NCBI GenBank assembly: GCA_900319985.1
Contig: ONQL01000003.1
Location: forward strand, 7,053 to 71,052
Source: an uncultured Methanobrevibacter sp.
GTDB lineage: Archaea > Methanobacteriota > Methanobacteria > Methanobacteriales > Methanobacteriaceae
Length of the DNA stretch: 64,000 nucleotides
Direction: 5' to 3'
Shown here piece after piece: positions 45,877 to 54,310 of the stretch. Made by a program: the position numbers and the translations under genes. Numbering within the stretch: the stretch's first letter is position 1; every line of letters begins with the position of its first letter. A model generated the notes under the pieces. The model did no database searches, was not told the DNA's origin, and saw only the letters and a program-made list of their open reading frames with translations.

Positions 45877-46786
45877 TTCAATACAGGAAAAAATTTTGAA
45901 GTTGAAAGAAGAAAAGAATGCCATAATACTGGCACACAATTACCAACCTAAAGAGGTTCAGGAAATTGCAGATTTTCTTGGAGATTCTTTAGAATTATGT
46001 ATAAAAGCATCCGAAATTGATGATAAAGATTTGGTTGTATTCTGTGGCGTGGATTTCATGGCAGAAACCGCATATATTCTAAATCCTGATAAAAAAATCG
46101 TGATTCCAACTCTTGAAGCGGAATGTCCAATGGCACACATGCTGCCTGAAGAAGAACTGCTAAAAGCCAAAGAAGAACATCCCGATGCTGGAGTTATTCT
46201 TTATGTAAACAGTATTGCAGAAGCAAAACAGCATGCAGACACATTATGTACTTCAGCAAATGCAGTTAAGGTTGCTGAAAGTTTACCTCATGATAAAATA
46301 TTATTTGGACCTGACAAGAACCTGGGAACCCATGTTGCAGCAAAATTAGATAAAGAAATTATTCCAGTCCCAAAAGACGGACACTGTTACGTTCACAGAC
46401 TATTCCACATTGAAGATGTTGAACTTAAAAGAGAACAATATCCGAATGCAGAAATTATCTGCCACCCGGAATGTGATATAAAAGTTCAAAACGCATGCGA
46501 TAAAGTAATGTCAACCGGAGGAATGTTAAGATACATTGCCGGAAGTGATAAAGAAGAATTTGTTATTGGAACTGAAATTGACATGATAACAAGAATAAAT
46601 TCCGAAGTTCCGGGAAAAAAATTGTATCCTCTTCTTGAAGGTGCAATATGTGAAACAATGAAATTGCACACACTAGAAAAAATTCTTAATGCACTTGTTA
46701 ATGAAGAACCTGAAGTCGTATTGCACAAAGACATTGCAGACAAGTCAAGAAAAGCTGTAGAACATATGCTCAACGCATCAAAATAG
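45869..46786 (+). CDS. nadA: quinolinate synthase
   Basis: The 305-aa iron-sulfur enzyme condenses iminoaspartate with dihydroxyacetone phosphate. Motifs: ILAHNYQPKEVQEIADFLGDSL, FCGVDFMAETAYILNPDKK, EAECPMAHML, YVNSIAEAKQHAD, WGPDKNLG-type FGPDKNLG and CHPECDIKV. Three cysteines for the [4Fe-4S] cluster are present. ATG at 45869 with GGGTGA upstream; a GTG nine bases earlier is less likely. With nadX and nadC it completes de novo NAD synthesis. Confidence 0.96.
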   Translation: MSSSIQEKILKLKEEKNAIILAHNYQPKEVQEIADFLGDSLELCIKASEIDDKDLVVFCGVDFMAETAYILNPDKKIVIPTLEAECPMAHMLPEEELLKAKEEHPDAGVILYVNSIAEAKQHADTLCTSANAVKVAESLPHDKILFGPDKNLGTHVAAKLDKEIIPVPKDGHCYVHRLFHIEDVELKREQYPNAEIICHPECDIKVQNACDKVMSTGGMLRYIAGSDKEEFVIGTEIDMITRINSEVPGKKLYPLLEGAICETMKLHTLEKILNALVNEEPEVVLHKDIADKSRKAVEHMLNASK

Positions 46787-46827
46787 CTAGTTGAACTAGC
46801 TTTCACCTTTTATTTTTTTATATTTAA
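46785..46827 (+). terminator. hairpin and T tract after nadA
   Basis: AGCTAGTT and AACTAGCT are perfect arms around a single G (loop of three to five bases when folded), followed by a T-rich run. The left arm includes the stop codon. Confidence 0.6.
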
Positions 46828-46857
46828 CCATTTCATATGATAAGTTAGGGTTAAATG

Positions 46858-47853
46858 TTAAATCTTTTCTTTAAATTCTATTAAAAATTCTTTAAAATCA
46901 TCGAATAATACAGAATAATCTTCAAATCCATTATGGTCTTTCAAAGAGTCATATAACACTATTTTTGAATCTTTAATTAATTGGTTTAACGGAAGAGTAT
47001 CATATTTAGATGAATAATAAATATCATCAACACTTCCAAAAATCAAAGCCTTTGCTTTAATATTACCTAATTTGTCTTCAACATCAAAATCTAATATTAT
47101 GTCATTGATGTATTTAAGGTCATAAATATCAGTAAATAATCCATTATCCACATAATCATCCATCAAAACATCAATTTCATTTCTGGACATTTCTTGAAAA
47201 ACCTTTTTTGAAAAATAAAATGAATACAATAATCTGTAAATAGAAACCATTGTTTTTGACAGTGATACATTATATGTATCGGAATATAACCCATCAGAGG
47301 ATTCAATAATACTATCAACGGCTTTTGTGACCACATATCTATAACCATTGGTTTTATATGAACTATCACAAACCATGATAAAGTCCATTTCATCAGGATA
47401 TTCACAAGCCCAAGTATAAACAGAATAACCTCCAAGCCCTGTTCCTGTTATACCCAAAACATGACCAATATTTAAAAACTCATGCAAAAATTGCCTATTA
47501 AAATTAACTACATCAAGAACTGAATATTTTGGAAAATTCAGTTTTAAACCTGTTGAGTGAGGAGAACAGGAATCGGAAAAACCAAGTGCCGTAACTGATA
47601 TCAAGAAAAATTCATTTTTGTCAAATGGAGCCCCTTCAGAGGTTATCTGATATAGTTCATTAAGAGAATGACAAGATCCGTTGAAATTATGGCAATAAAC
47701 AACAGAATTTGAAATGTTTCCATTGCCATCATACTTTGGAGTACCTATTATTAAATATTCAACATTTACATCCTTAAGAACTACCCCATTTTCAAATTTG
47801 AATTCCTTGAAAGTATAATTACCATAACCTGAAACAGATTCATTGACCACCAC
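46858..47853 (-). CDS. MetX-like alpha/beta-hydrolase fold protein, paralogue 1 (nucleophile lost)
   Basis: A 331-aa protein of the homoserine O-acetyltransferase-like fold, with the opening VLKDVNVEYLIIGTPKYDGNGN and SCSPHSTGLKLNFPKYS. At the nucleophile elbow it reads GTGLGG, where an active relative has GNSMGG, so the catalytic Ser is Gly. Asp (VDD) and His (KDHNG) equivalents are still present. It therefore probably binds but does not use the usual acyl-enzyme mechanism. The start is a GTG preceded by GGGG; an ATT three bases earlier is possible. First of three paralogues in a row. Confidence 0.82.
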   Translation of the reverse strand: MVVNESVSGYGNYTFKEFKFENGVVLKDVNVEYLIIGTPKYDGNGNISNSVVYCHNFNGSCHSLNELYQITSEGAPFDKNEFFLISVTALGFSDSCSPHSTGLKLNFPKYSVLDVVNFNRQFLHEFLNIGHVLGITGTGLGGYSVYTWACEYPDEMDFIMVCDSSYKTNGYRYVVTKAVDSIIESSDGLYSDTYNVSLSKTMVSIYRLLYSFYFSKKVFQEMSRNEIDVLMDDYVDNGLFTDIYDLKYINDIILDFDVEDKLGNIKAKALIFGSVDDIYYSSKYDTLPLNQLIKDSKIVLYDSLKDHNGFEDYSVLFDDFKEFLIEFKEKI

Positions 47854-47882
47854 AATAAAACCCCAATCAACAGTGCATAAAA

Positions 47883-47918
47883 TAAGATATATTCTTTAAA
47901 ATATTTAATAATATCTTA
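47883..47918. promoter_or_regulatory. 8-bp inverted repeat around the probable promoter of MetX-like paralogue 1
   Basis: TAAGATAT and ATATCTTA are perfect arms separated by 20 A-T rich bases that include a TATA-like core. This places a possible operator about 30-60 bases upstream of the gene. Inference only. Confidence 0.25.
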
Positions 47919-47994
47919 CACAAGATTAAAAAACATCTTCAGAAATAATCTAAACGTGGCAAAATTAATGAACTTATTTAATGAAGTTATTGAA

Positions 47995-48963
47995 TTATTC
48001 GAATTGTTTCAAAAAAGAGATGATTTCCAAACCAATATCTGAATAGTCATCATCATCATAAAAACTTTCCTTTTCCTTGAACAAAACTATTTTTGAATCT
48101 TTTATTAAATCTTTTAATGGTAAAATATCTTTTTCATCATTGAAAAAGAAATAGTCCGATAAACCAATGATTAATGCTTTGGCTTCGATATTTTCTAACT
48201 TATCTGAAACATCATATTGTAAAAGACAGTCATTACGTGATTTAAAATCATGAATATCCATGAATAAGCTTTCATCAACATAATCTCCCATCAAAACATC
48301 GATTTCCGCATTGGATAACTCTTCAAAAACCTTTTTTGGAAAATAACCTACAAACAATAACCTTGAGATTGCTACAATAAGTTTAGATATCGAAACAGAA
48401 TATCCTTCACCATAAAAATCATCTGAAGAGTCAATTATTGCATCTGCAGCATTAAGCATAACATAACGATACCCATATGTTTTAAAAGTAGTATTTAAAA
48501 CAATGATAAATTTAACATCTTTAGGATATTCGCATGCCCATGTATAGACTTCAAATCCACCTACGCCCTCACCAATAATACCTGCAACTTTTTTAATATT
48601 GAATTTTTCTTCTAAAAATTGCCTTTTGAAATTAACTCTATCTTTAACAGTATAATGTGGAAAATCATATTTCAAACCTGTTGAAGAAGGAGAACAAGAA
48701 TTTGGAGCCCCAAGAGCAGTAATTTTAATGAAAAAATAGTCAGCAAAAAATGCATCATAAATTATGTCATGAGATTTAACCAAAATAGAATTTCGTCCTT
48801 TAAGAGTTGGACAATAAACAACAGCATTAACAATATTACCCTCATCATCATATTTCGGGGTTCCGTTAACCCAGTATTCTACATTTACATTGTCCAAAGT
48901 CCTCCCAGATTCGAACTCGAAGGATTCCATAACAAAATTAGAATATTCACCATCAAAATTCAT
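47995..48963 (-). CDS. MetX-like alpha/beta-hydrolase fold protein, paralogue 2 (nucleophile lost)
   Basis: A 322-aa paralogue of the neighbours (VEYWVNGTPKYDDEGN, SCSPSSTGLKYDFPHYT). The nucleophile elbow is GEGVGG, again Ser to Gly, and the C-terminal His region is replaced by an acidic FYDDDDYSD stretch, so two of three catalytic residues are gone. Shares VYTWACEYP with paralogue 1, unlike paralogue 3. GGAG and eight bases precede the ATG. Likely a pseudoenzyme with a binding or structural role. Confidence 0.82.
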   Translation of the reverse strand: MNFDGEYSNFVMESFEFESGRTLDNVNVEYWVNGTPKYDDEGNIVNAVVYCPTLKGRNSILVKSHDIIYDAFFADYFFIKITALGAPNSCSPSSTGLKYDFPHYTVKDRVNFKRQFLEEKFNIKKVAGIIGEGVGGFEVYTWACEYPKDVKFIIVLNTTFKTYGYRYVMLNAADAIIDSSDDFYGEGYSVSISKLIVAISRLLFVGYFPKKVFEELSNAEIDVLMGDYVDESLFMDIHDFKSRNDCLLQYDVSDKLENIEAKALIIGLSDYFFFNDEKDILPLKDLIKDSKIVLFKEKESFYDDDDYSDIGLEIISFLKQFE

Positions 48964-49056
48964 AAATTTAACTCCAAAGATATATTATTCAATAATGTAT
49001 ATAAAAGTTAATGAAAGATTACAAAATATATTCCAAACGAAAAAAATATTATACAG

Positions 49057-49332
49057 TCACATATCTTCTAAAAAGCTAGATAAGAAAAAGGCCATTTCTA
49101 TTTCTTCACGAGCTATGAAATCTTCCAATCTAAATTTGGCAACATCACTTTGAAAAGGATATAATTTATCATCAAAATACATTTTTAATTTTAATGTGCT
49201 TTCGTCAATTTCAGTTTCCCCTTCTAAATTCTCATTTAAAAAATTCATTTGATTTGAAGTTAAATCATTGACTAAATACACAATGAAATTTTTATCACCT
49301 GTTTTTCCATAGTCAGAGATTTTAACTATCAT
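49057..49332 (-). CDS. small protein coupled to MetX-like paralogue 3
   Basis: A 91-aa acidic protein starting MIVKISDYGKTGDKNFIVYLVND, with no recognised domain. The ATG overlaps the TGA of the upstream hydrolase (TGATG) and GAGTGAT lies before it, so translation is coupled. It has no counterpart beside paralogues 1 and 2. A specific partner or regulator of the active paralogue is a reasonable guess. Confidence 0.6.
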   Translation of the reverse strand: MIVKISDYGKTGDKNFIVYLVNDLTSNQMNFLNENLEGETEIDESTLKLKMYFDDKLYPFQSDVAKFRLEDFIAREEIEMAFFLSSFLEDM

Positions 49333-50318
49333 CAAAAATCACTCATAAACTCTTTTAATTCATATGAGATGTTTTCAAGCTCATTGAAACATAAATGTCC
49401 CAATTCAGAATCCATTACTATCAATTGAGAATTTTCAATCATTTCAGACATTGGAATTCCATCAAGCTCCGGCGGGAAATGAGGATCTTGCTTACAGGAG
49501 ATAATTAAAACTTTAGATTTTATTTTATCCAACTCATCCTCCACATTAAAGTTCATACTTGCAGCATTGCAATATTTCAAGTCATAAATATCAGTTTCAA
49601 TCATTTCATTTCCAAATTCTTCAAATTCCATAGCCAACTCATCATTTGTTTTTGATCTCAATGCCTCTTTAGAAAGTCCAAAATTAAATTCAGCAAGACA
49701 AGCTATTCTTAAAGTCCTGATTAATGAATATGTTAATTCTCCTTTTGCATAATCTGGATCGGACTCTATAATTTCATCTACAAATCTTGAAAGAATGAAA
49801 TCATGACCTGCAACCTTGTAACTGCTAACGCCACAGATTATAAAGTCCTGAAAGTCGGGATATTCAATGGCTTGGGTTAAACCTACAAAACCACCCATGG
49901 AATTTCCAATCAATCCTAAAACATGGCCAATATTGAATTTTTCGGCTAAAAACTGTTTTTGAAAATTGACCACATCAGCCATAGTATATTTTGGGAATTT
50001 ATTTTTCAATCCTGTTTGTGATGGAGAACATGACCCTGAAGAACCTAAAGCAGTCAAACTGATAAAGAAATATTTATCCCCGTCAAACGGACAATTTTGA
50101 AATGTTAATGGTAAAATTTTATTAATACCTTCAAAACTACCTAAAGAACCACTACAATAAAGTATTGCATTATTAATCAATCCGTTTTCATCATATTTTG
50201 GAGTTCCATAAGTCATATATTCAACTTTAACATCTTTAAGAACCTCTCCATTATGAAATTTAAAAGAATCCATTACAAATTCCTCTTTTTTATTTTCAAA
50301 AAATTCCTCATCAAAAAT
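49332..50318 (-). CDS. MetX-like alpha/beta hydrolase, paralogue 3, catalytic residues intact (probable ATT start)
   Basis: A 328-aa homoserine O-acetyltransferase-like protein that keeps the nucleophile elbow LIGNSMGGFVG, the acid in CKQDPHFPPEL and the His in SELGHLCFNE. Acyl transfer or hydrolysis is therefore possible; the acceptor is unknown. The first ATG is at 50273. An ATT at 50318 follows GGAGGGGAT and four bases, and the extension it adds (FDEEFFENKKEEFVMDSF) aligns with the N-terminus of paralogue 2 (FDGEYSNFVMESF). The translation therefore most likely starts at ATT. Confidence 0.83.
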   Translation of the reverse strand: MFDEEFFENKKEEFVMDSFKFHNGEVLKDVKVEYMTYGTPKYDENGLINNAILYCSGSLGSFEGINKILPLTFQNCPFDGDKYFFISLTALGSSGSCSPSQTGLKNKFPKYTMADVVNFQKQFLAEKFNIGHVLGLIGNSMGGFVGLTQAIEYPDFQDFIICGVSSYKVAGHDFILSRFVDEIIESDPDYAKGELTYSLIRTLRIACLAEFNFGLSKEALRSKTNDELAMEFEEFGNEMIETDIYDLKYCNAASMNFNVEDELDKIKSKVLIISCKQDPHFPPELDGIPMSEMIENSQLIVMDSELGHLCFNELENISYELKEFMSDF

Positions 50319-50388
50319 TTAAATCCCCTCCTTTAAGTTATATATGAAAAAACAAATTATTTAAATTAATCTAAACAATGTTATTGTA

Positions 50389-51171
50389 ATGAAATATAGA
50401 ATTTTAGAAAAGCCCAATTGTGAAGATGCATACGATTTGGTTCAGGAAGCATTACGCAAAAGGGCAACAATAGTGATATTTGCATGTTGCAAAGTTAATT
50501 ATGAAGGAAGAGCATTAAGTGAACTTAACTGGGGAGAACGCATTATTATGATAAAGCCCGATGGTGCATTTCTAATACACCAAGAGAAAAAAGTTGAACC
50601 GGTTAATTGGCAACCGCCAAAATCAAAAACAAGAAGTTATATCAAAAATGACAATCTTTTCCTCGAAAGTCATAGGAGAACTCCTAAGGAACTATTGACT
50701 GTGGAAATAAGAAAAATCCAATTCATCAATTATGCGAACATGGAAGACTTTGAAGAGCTTGAACAGGCAGGATACGAAAAGGACATGAGCGACATGATTA
50801 TGGAAAAACCACATATGATTGAAGAAGGTTTTAATCCAACTACACGAGAATACAGTGTAGAACATGGATTTATTGACATATTGGGAAAAGATAAAGATAA
50901 TAATTTAATGGTTTTAGAATTAAAAGCCCGTAAGGCCGGAGTTAGTGCTGTTAAACAACTTAGGCGATATCTTCAAGATTTGGAAAATACCGAAAATGAT
51001 TATCTAAAAGAATGCAAGGCAGAAAAGAAAAAAATAAGAGGGTTGCTTGTGGCTCCATCACTTATGGACGACGCACAAGAATTGCTGGAAGAAGAAGGCA
51101 TCGAATTTGTATCTGTCGAACCCCCTAGAGAATTAAAGCGAGATAAAAAAGTCACATTAGATGCATTTTAA
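50389..51171 (+). CDS. nucS: endonuclease NucS
   Basis: The 260-aa archaeal NucS/EndoMS cleaves mismatched or branched DNA. The N-terminal DNA-binding domain (FACCKVNYEGRALSELNWGERII) precedes the RecB-like nuclease domain with the catalytic set in GFIDILGKDKDNNLMVLELKARKAG and the conserved VKQLRRYLQDLE helix. The stop overlaps the convergent gene by four bases. ATG at 50389, no obvious SD, possibly leaderless. Confidence 0.95.
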   Translation: MKYRILEKPNCEDAYDLVQEALRKRATIVIFACCKVNYEGRALSELNWGERIIMIKPDGAFLIHQEKKVEPVNWQPPKSKTRSYIKNDNLFLESHRRTPKELLTVEIRKIQFINYANMEDFEELEQAGYEKDMSDMIMEKPHMIEEGFNPTTREYSVEHGFIDILGKDKDNNLMVLELKARKAGVSAVKQLRRYLQDLENTENDYLKECKAEKKKIRGLLVAPSLMDDAQELLEEEGIEFVSVEPPRELKRDKKVTLDAF

Positions 51172-51647
51172 CTCAATGCATCTTCGATTCTTCTCATCTC
51201 ATCAAGATAAAATTTTTTAGTGAATTTATTTGCAGGGATTGAATTGGTAACATGACAATCCTTTTCCAATTTATAAATAAGATAATCTTCAGTTTCCAAT
51301 GAAATAGTACCATCATCATCCAATAATTCTAATCCATCCAATTCTTCAAGGATATCATTAAATTCTTTTTCTTCAAGTTCAATTACATCATCCAAGTCCA
51401 TCTCTTGAACTTTAGGATTTAACTGTAATGCAATTGCGACAAAACCATTAACTGATTTATCTGAAATTTCAAATTCAGAACTCCTTATCTCATCCATAGA
51501 CAGTTTAACATGAGTTAAAGTATGTTTTGTAACCGGAATTTCCCGAGAAATACCAATCTGATTTATTTCATAATTATTTTTCCAGCTACCAATTTTATAA
51601 ACTGCATAATTCATATCATCAATATTAATAATTTCATCATCAGACAT
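51168..51647 (-). CDS. acidic hypothetical protein, 159 aa
   Basis: A soluble acidic protein starting MSDDEIINIDDMNYAVYKIG. No family recognised. The middle has runs of Asp/Glu (VIELEEKEFNDILEELDGLEL). The frame opens at 51716 but GTGAT and four bases point to the ATG at 51647. It is convergent with nucS and divergent from the zinc-ribbon membrane protein gene. Confidence 0.65.
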   Translation of the reverse strand: MSDDEIINIDDMNYAVYKIGSWKNNYEINQIGISREIPVTKHTLTHVKLSMDEIRSSEFEISDKSVNGFVAIALQLNPKVQEMDLDDVIELEEKEFNDILEELDGLELLDDDGTISLETEDYLIYKLEKDCHVTNSIPANKFTKKFYLDEMRRIEDALS

Positions 51648-51729
51648 TTTTATCACAGTTATAAATATCTTTTTATAAAATAAAAACATTATTATTAAAT
51701 ATAATGTAAATTTCAATGGAGGTTGAACT

Positions 51730-52434
51730 GTGAAAAAATGTCCAGAATGTGGAAATCCAAGTTATGATGGAGCTCCTGTTTGTGGAAATTGTGGGTATAA
51801 ATTCCCAAAACAAAAAGTTACTGTTCAAAAAGAAGAAAGTATCTTTGAAAAACCGCCAGAACTATCAAAGAAACCTTCAACATCAAATGAAAGTACAATT
51901 AACATATTAAAAGAAAAAAAATTAGTTATTGGTGCAATACTCTTAATAACTTTAATTGTGATTTGCGGAATCGTATTAACTGGACCTAATAATAACAATA
52001 AATCAACCGCCACAGGTGGCGAATTGGTTAAAGTTAGCGAAGGAGCATTTGCCTTCAAACATCCCAAAAGTTGGGAAGAAATTAACGGCAGTGATAGCGA
52101 ACACCGAAATGCCAAATTTTTTAAAAATGGAGATAATACAATTATTGAATATTATAACAGCACAGTGGAATCTACATCTTTAAAAAAAATAACTCAAGAT
52201 AGAATTAATTATGCTCAAAATAATAATTCATTTGTAGAACTTGTTGAAACAATTACTTTAGATGGCAGAAATGCATCAAATATCATTTTAGAAAATGCCG
52301 ACGGAAATTATACCAGATATGTTTCATTATTCAGTGACAATAATCTATACGTATTTAAAATTAGTGGTTCGTCAATTAACTCCGTCACATCACCAGACAT
52401 TACTGAAATGATAAATTCTGCAGATATTGCATAA
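51730..52434 (+). CDS. zinc-ribbon membrane-anchored protein
   Basis: A 234-aa protein starting with a double-CxxC zinc ribbon (KKCPECGNPSYDGAPVCGNCGYKF), a low-complexity linker, one membrane helix (about 62-85) and an extracytoplasmic domain of about 140 aa (FAFKHPKSWEEINGSDSE) resembling the PsbP-like / DUF-type lipoprotein-associated fold seen in methanogen surface proteins. Start is GTG with GGAGGTTGA and three bases. Ends in a hairpin terminator. Function unknown; common domain arrangement in Methanobrevibacter. Confidence 0.78.
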   Translation: MKKCPECGNPSYDGAPVCGNCGYKFPKQKVTVQKEESIFEKPPELSKKPSTSNESTINILKEKKLVIGAILLITLIVICGIVLTGPNNNNKSTATGGELVKVSEGAFAFKHPKSWEEINGSDSEHRNAKFFKNGDNTIIEYYNSTVESTSLKKITQDRINYAQNNNSFVELVETITLDGRNASNIILENADGNYTRYVSLFSDNNLYVFKISGSSINSVTSPDITEMINSADIA

Positions 52435-52468
52435 GTATGATTTATTTCATACTTCAATTTCTTTTTTT
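52433..52468 (+). terminator. hairpin and T tract after zinc-ribbon membrane protein
   Basis: AAGTATGA and TCATACTT pair as an 8-bp stem around six bases, followed by a T tract. The left arm begins within the stop codon. Confidence 0.65.
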
Positions 52469-52479
52469 AGTGTGTAAAC

Positions 52480-53307
52480 ATGACTAAACTTAAGCTTGCT
52501 CTTTGTCAAATGAATGTTGTTGACAATAAAGAAGAAAATTTAAAAAAAGCGACTTCAATGATAATGGAAAGTGTTAAACAAGAAGCTGACTTTATAGTAC
52601 TGCCCGAAATGTTTAACTGCCCATATTCCAATGACAAATTTATTGAATATTGTGAAGAAGAAAAAACAAGCAGAACCATTTCAAAAATATCCCAATTAGC
52701 TCATGAGAATAATGTATATATTCTTGCGGGATCAATTCCTGAAAAAGAAAATGCAAATTTATACAATACCAGTTACCTATTCAATCGGAATGGTGAAATA
52801 GTCGCCAAACACCGAAAAATGCACCTTTTTGATATTGATGTCAAAGGGAAAATAAAATTTATGGAATCTGACGTGCTAACTGCCGGAGATAACGTGACAA
52901 TTGCAGATACTGAATTTGGAAAAATAGGTATCGGAATTTGTTATGATATCCGTTTTCCTGAATTGGCCAGATTAATGGCTCAGAAAAACGCATCAATATT
53001 ATTTTATCCAGGAGCATTCAATATGACTACCGGACCTGCACACTGGGAACTATTATTCCGTTCAAGGGCACTGGACAATCAGGTCTTTTGCGTAGGCGTA
53101 GCACCAGCATTGAATGAAAATGCCAGCTACCATAGCTTTGGACATTCAATCATAGCCAACCCATGGGGAGAAATAGTGATTGAAGCTGATGAAAAGGAAG
53201 ATTTATTAATAACTGATATTGATTTGACTGAAATAAAAAAAATTAGAGAAGAACTTCCGCTTTTAAAAAATAAAAGAGAAGATCTCTATGAGATTATTGA
53301 AAAATAA
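52480..53307 (+). CDS. carbon-nitrogen hydrolase (nitrilase superfamily)
   Basis: A 275-aa C-N hydrolase. The Glu-Lys-Cys triad is intact: LPEMFNCPYSND, HRKMHLFDID and GIGICYDIRFPELAR. The size and motifs resemble omega-amidase and related amidases of deaminated glutamine derivatives, but the substrate is not fixed. Monocistronic; convergent with the HEAT-repeat gene, whose end is adjacent. Confidence 0.92.
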   Translation: MTKLKLALCQMNVVDNKEENLKKATSMIMESVKQEADFIVLPEMFNCPYSNDKFIEYCEEEKTSRTISKISQLAHENNVYILAGSIPEKENANLYNTSYLFNRNGEIVAKHRKMHLFDIDVKGKIKFMESDVLTAGDNVTIADTEFGKIGIGICYDIRFPELARLMAQKNASILFYPGAFNMTTGPAHWELLFRSRALDNQVFCVGVAPALNENASYHSFGHSIIANPWGEIVIEADEKEDLLITDIDLTEIKKIREELPLLKNKREDLYEIIEK

Positions 53308-54156
53308 CTATTTTAATTTAGCCAATCTTTTTTCAAAGTAAGCCAATTTTTTATCATTATCTGCAAATACTTCACAAGCAGTTTCAATGACCCTTACTTC
53401 ATTGTCATAATCATTTGCCTTTCTGTATAATACACATAATCTCTTATATGGAGCATCTTTTGCTTGTTTTGCTTCAACATAACGTTCATATTCTTTAATA
53501 GCTTTTTGAACATTAGTTTTTTCCATTTCTTTAATAGTGCTCATCGGAATTACTTTTACAATAGCTTCTCCAGATTCTTTTGCTTTTTGTCTTTTTTGTG
53601 CTTTTTTAATTGCCTTGTTACATGATTTTTTAAAGTCCTTATCCTCTTCAGTTTTTCTTGCATCTTTAATTAATTTAATTGAATCTTCGGTTGCTAAATC
53701 ACCCAATGCCTGAATAGCAGCTAATTTAACACCCCAATCTTCATCTTCAAGACATTTTGCAATTGTATCCAATTCATCTTCAGCTTGAAGTTCACCCAAA
53801 GCACGCACTGCAACTTTTCTAACTCCAAAATCGTCATCATCAACAGCTTCAACAAAATAAGGAATGACCCTTTTATCTTCAGTTTCTTTAAGTGCAAAAG
53901 CGATGAAACGTTTATCTTTACCTTCGGCATTTTTAAATTCTTCAATCAATTTGTCAACTGCTACATCACCCATATTACCTAAGATTTCAGCAGCCTTAAA
54001 TCTGACTTGAGCATTATCATCAGTAGTGGCTTTGATTAATGGTTCAATAGCTGATTCATCTGTAATTCCTACTAAAGATTCAATTGCTTCTTTTCGAACT
54101 TTAACATCATCATTTGATAAATTATCAATAGCTTCTTCAAAATTAAAATTTGACAT
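53308..54156 (-). CDS. HEAT-repeat protein
   Basis: A 282-aa alpha-solenoid. At least five HEAT units are visible by their Asp-x-x-Val-Arg boundaries: DVKVRKEAIESL, NAQVRFKAAEIL, DFGVRKVAVRAL, DWGVKLAAIQAL and a degenerate unit; the last third is a helical tail (about 190-282). Such proteins act as protein-binding scaffolds. A TATA box TTTATATAT sits about 25 bases before the ATG, so the mRNA is probably leaderless. Partner unknown. Confidence 0.9.
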   Translation of the reverse strand: MSNFNFEEAIDNLSNDDVKVRKEAIESLVGITDESAIEPLIKATTDDNAQVRFKAAEILGNMGDVAVDKLIEEFKNAEGKDKRFIAFALKETEDKRVIPYFVEAVDDDDFGVRKVAVRALGELQAEDELDTIAKCLEDEDWGVKLAAIQALGDLATEDSIKLIKDARKTEEDKDFKKSCNKAIKKAQKRQKAKESGEAIVKVIPMSTIKEMEKTNVQKAIKEYERYVEAKQAKDAPYKRLCVLYRKANDYDNEVRVIETACEVFADNDKKLAYFEKRLAKLK

Positions 54157-54310
54157 GATAATAAATTAGATTTTAGAAATATATAAATTTTTGAATCAAA
54201 AATCGAAATTGTAAAAAAAATATGATACAAACTCACGGAAACAAAACAAGATTAAAACAGTAATACACTCGAAAAAAAGAAAAGTAAAATTGAAAATAAA
54301 AATTTTCAAT

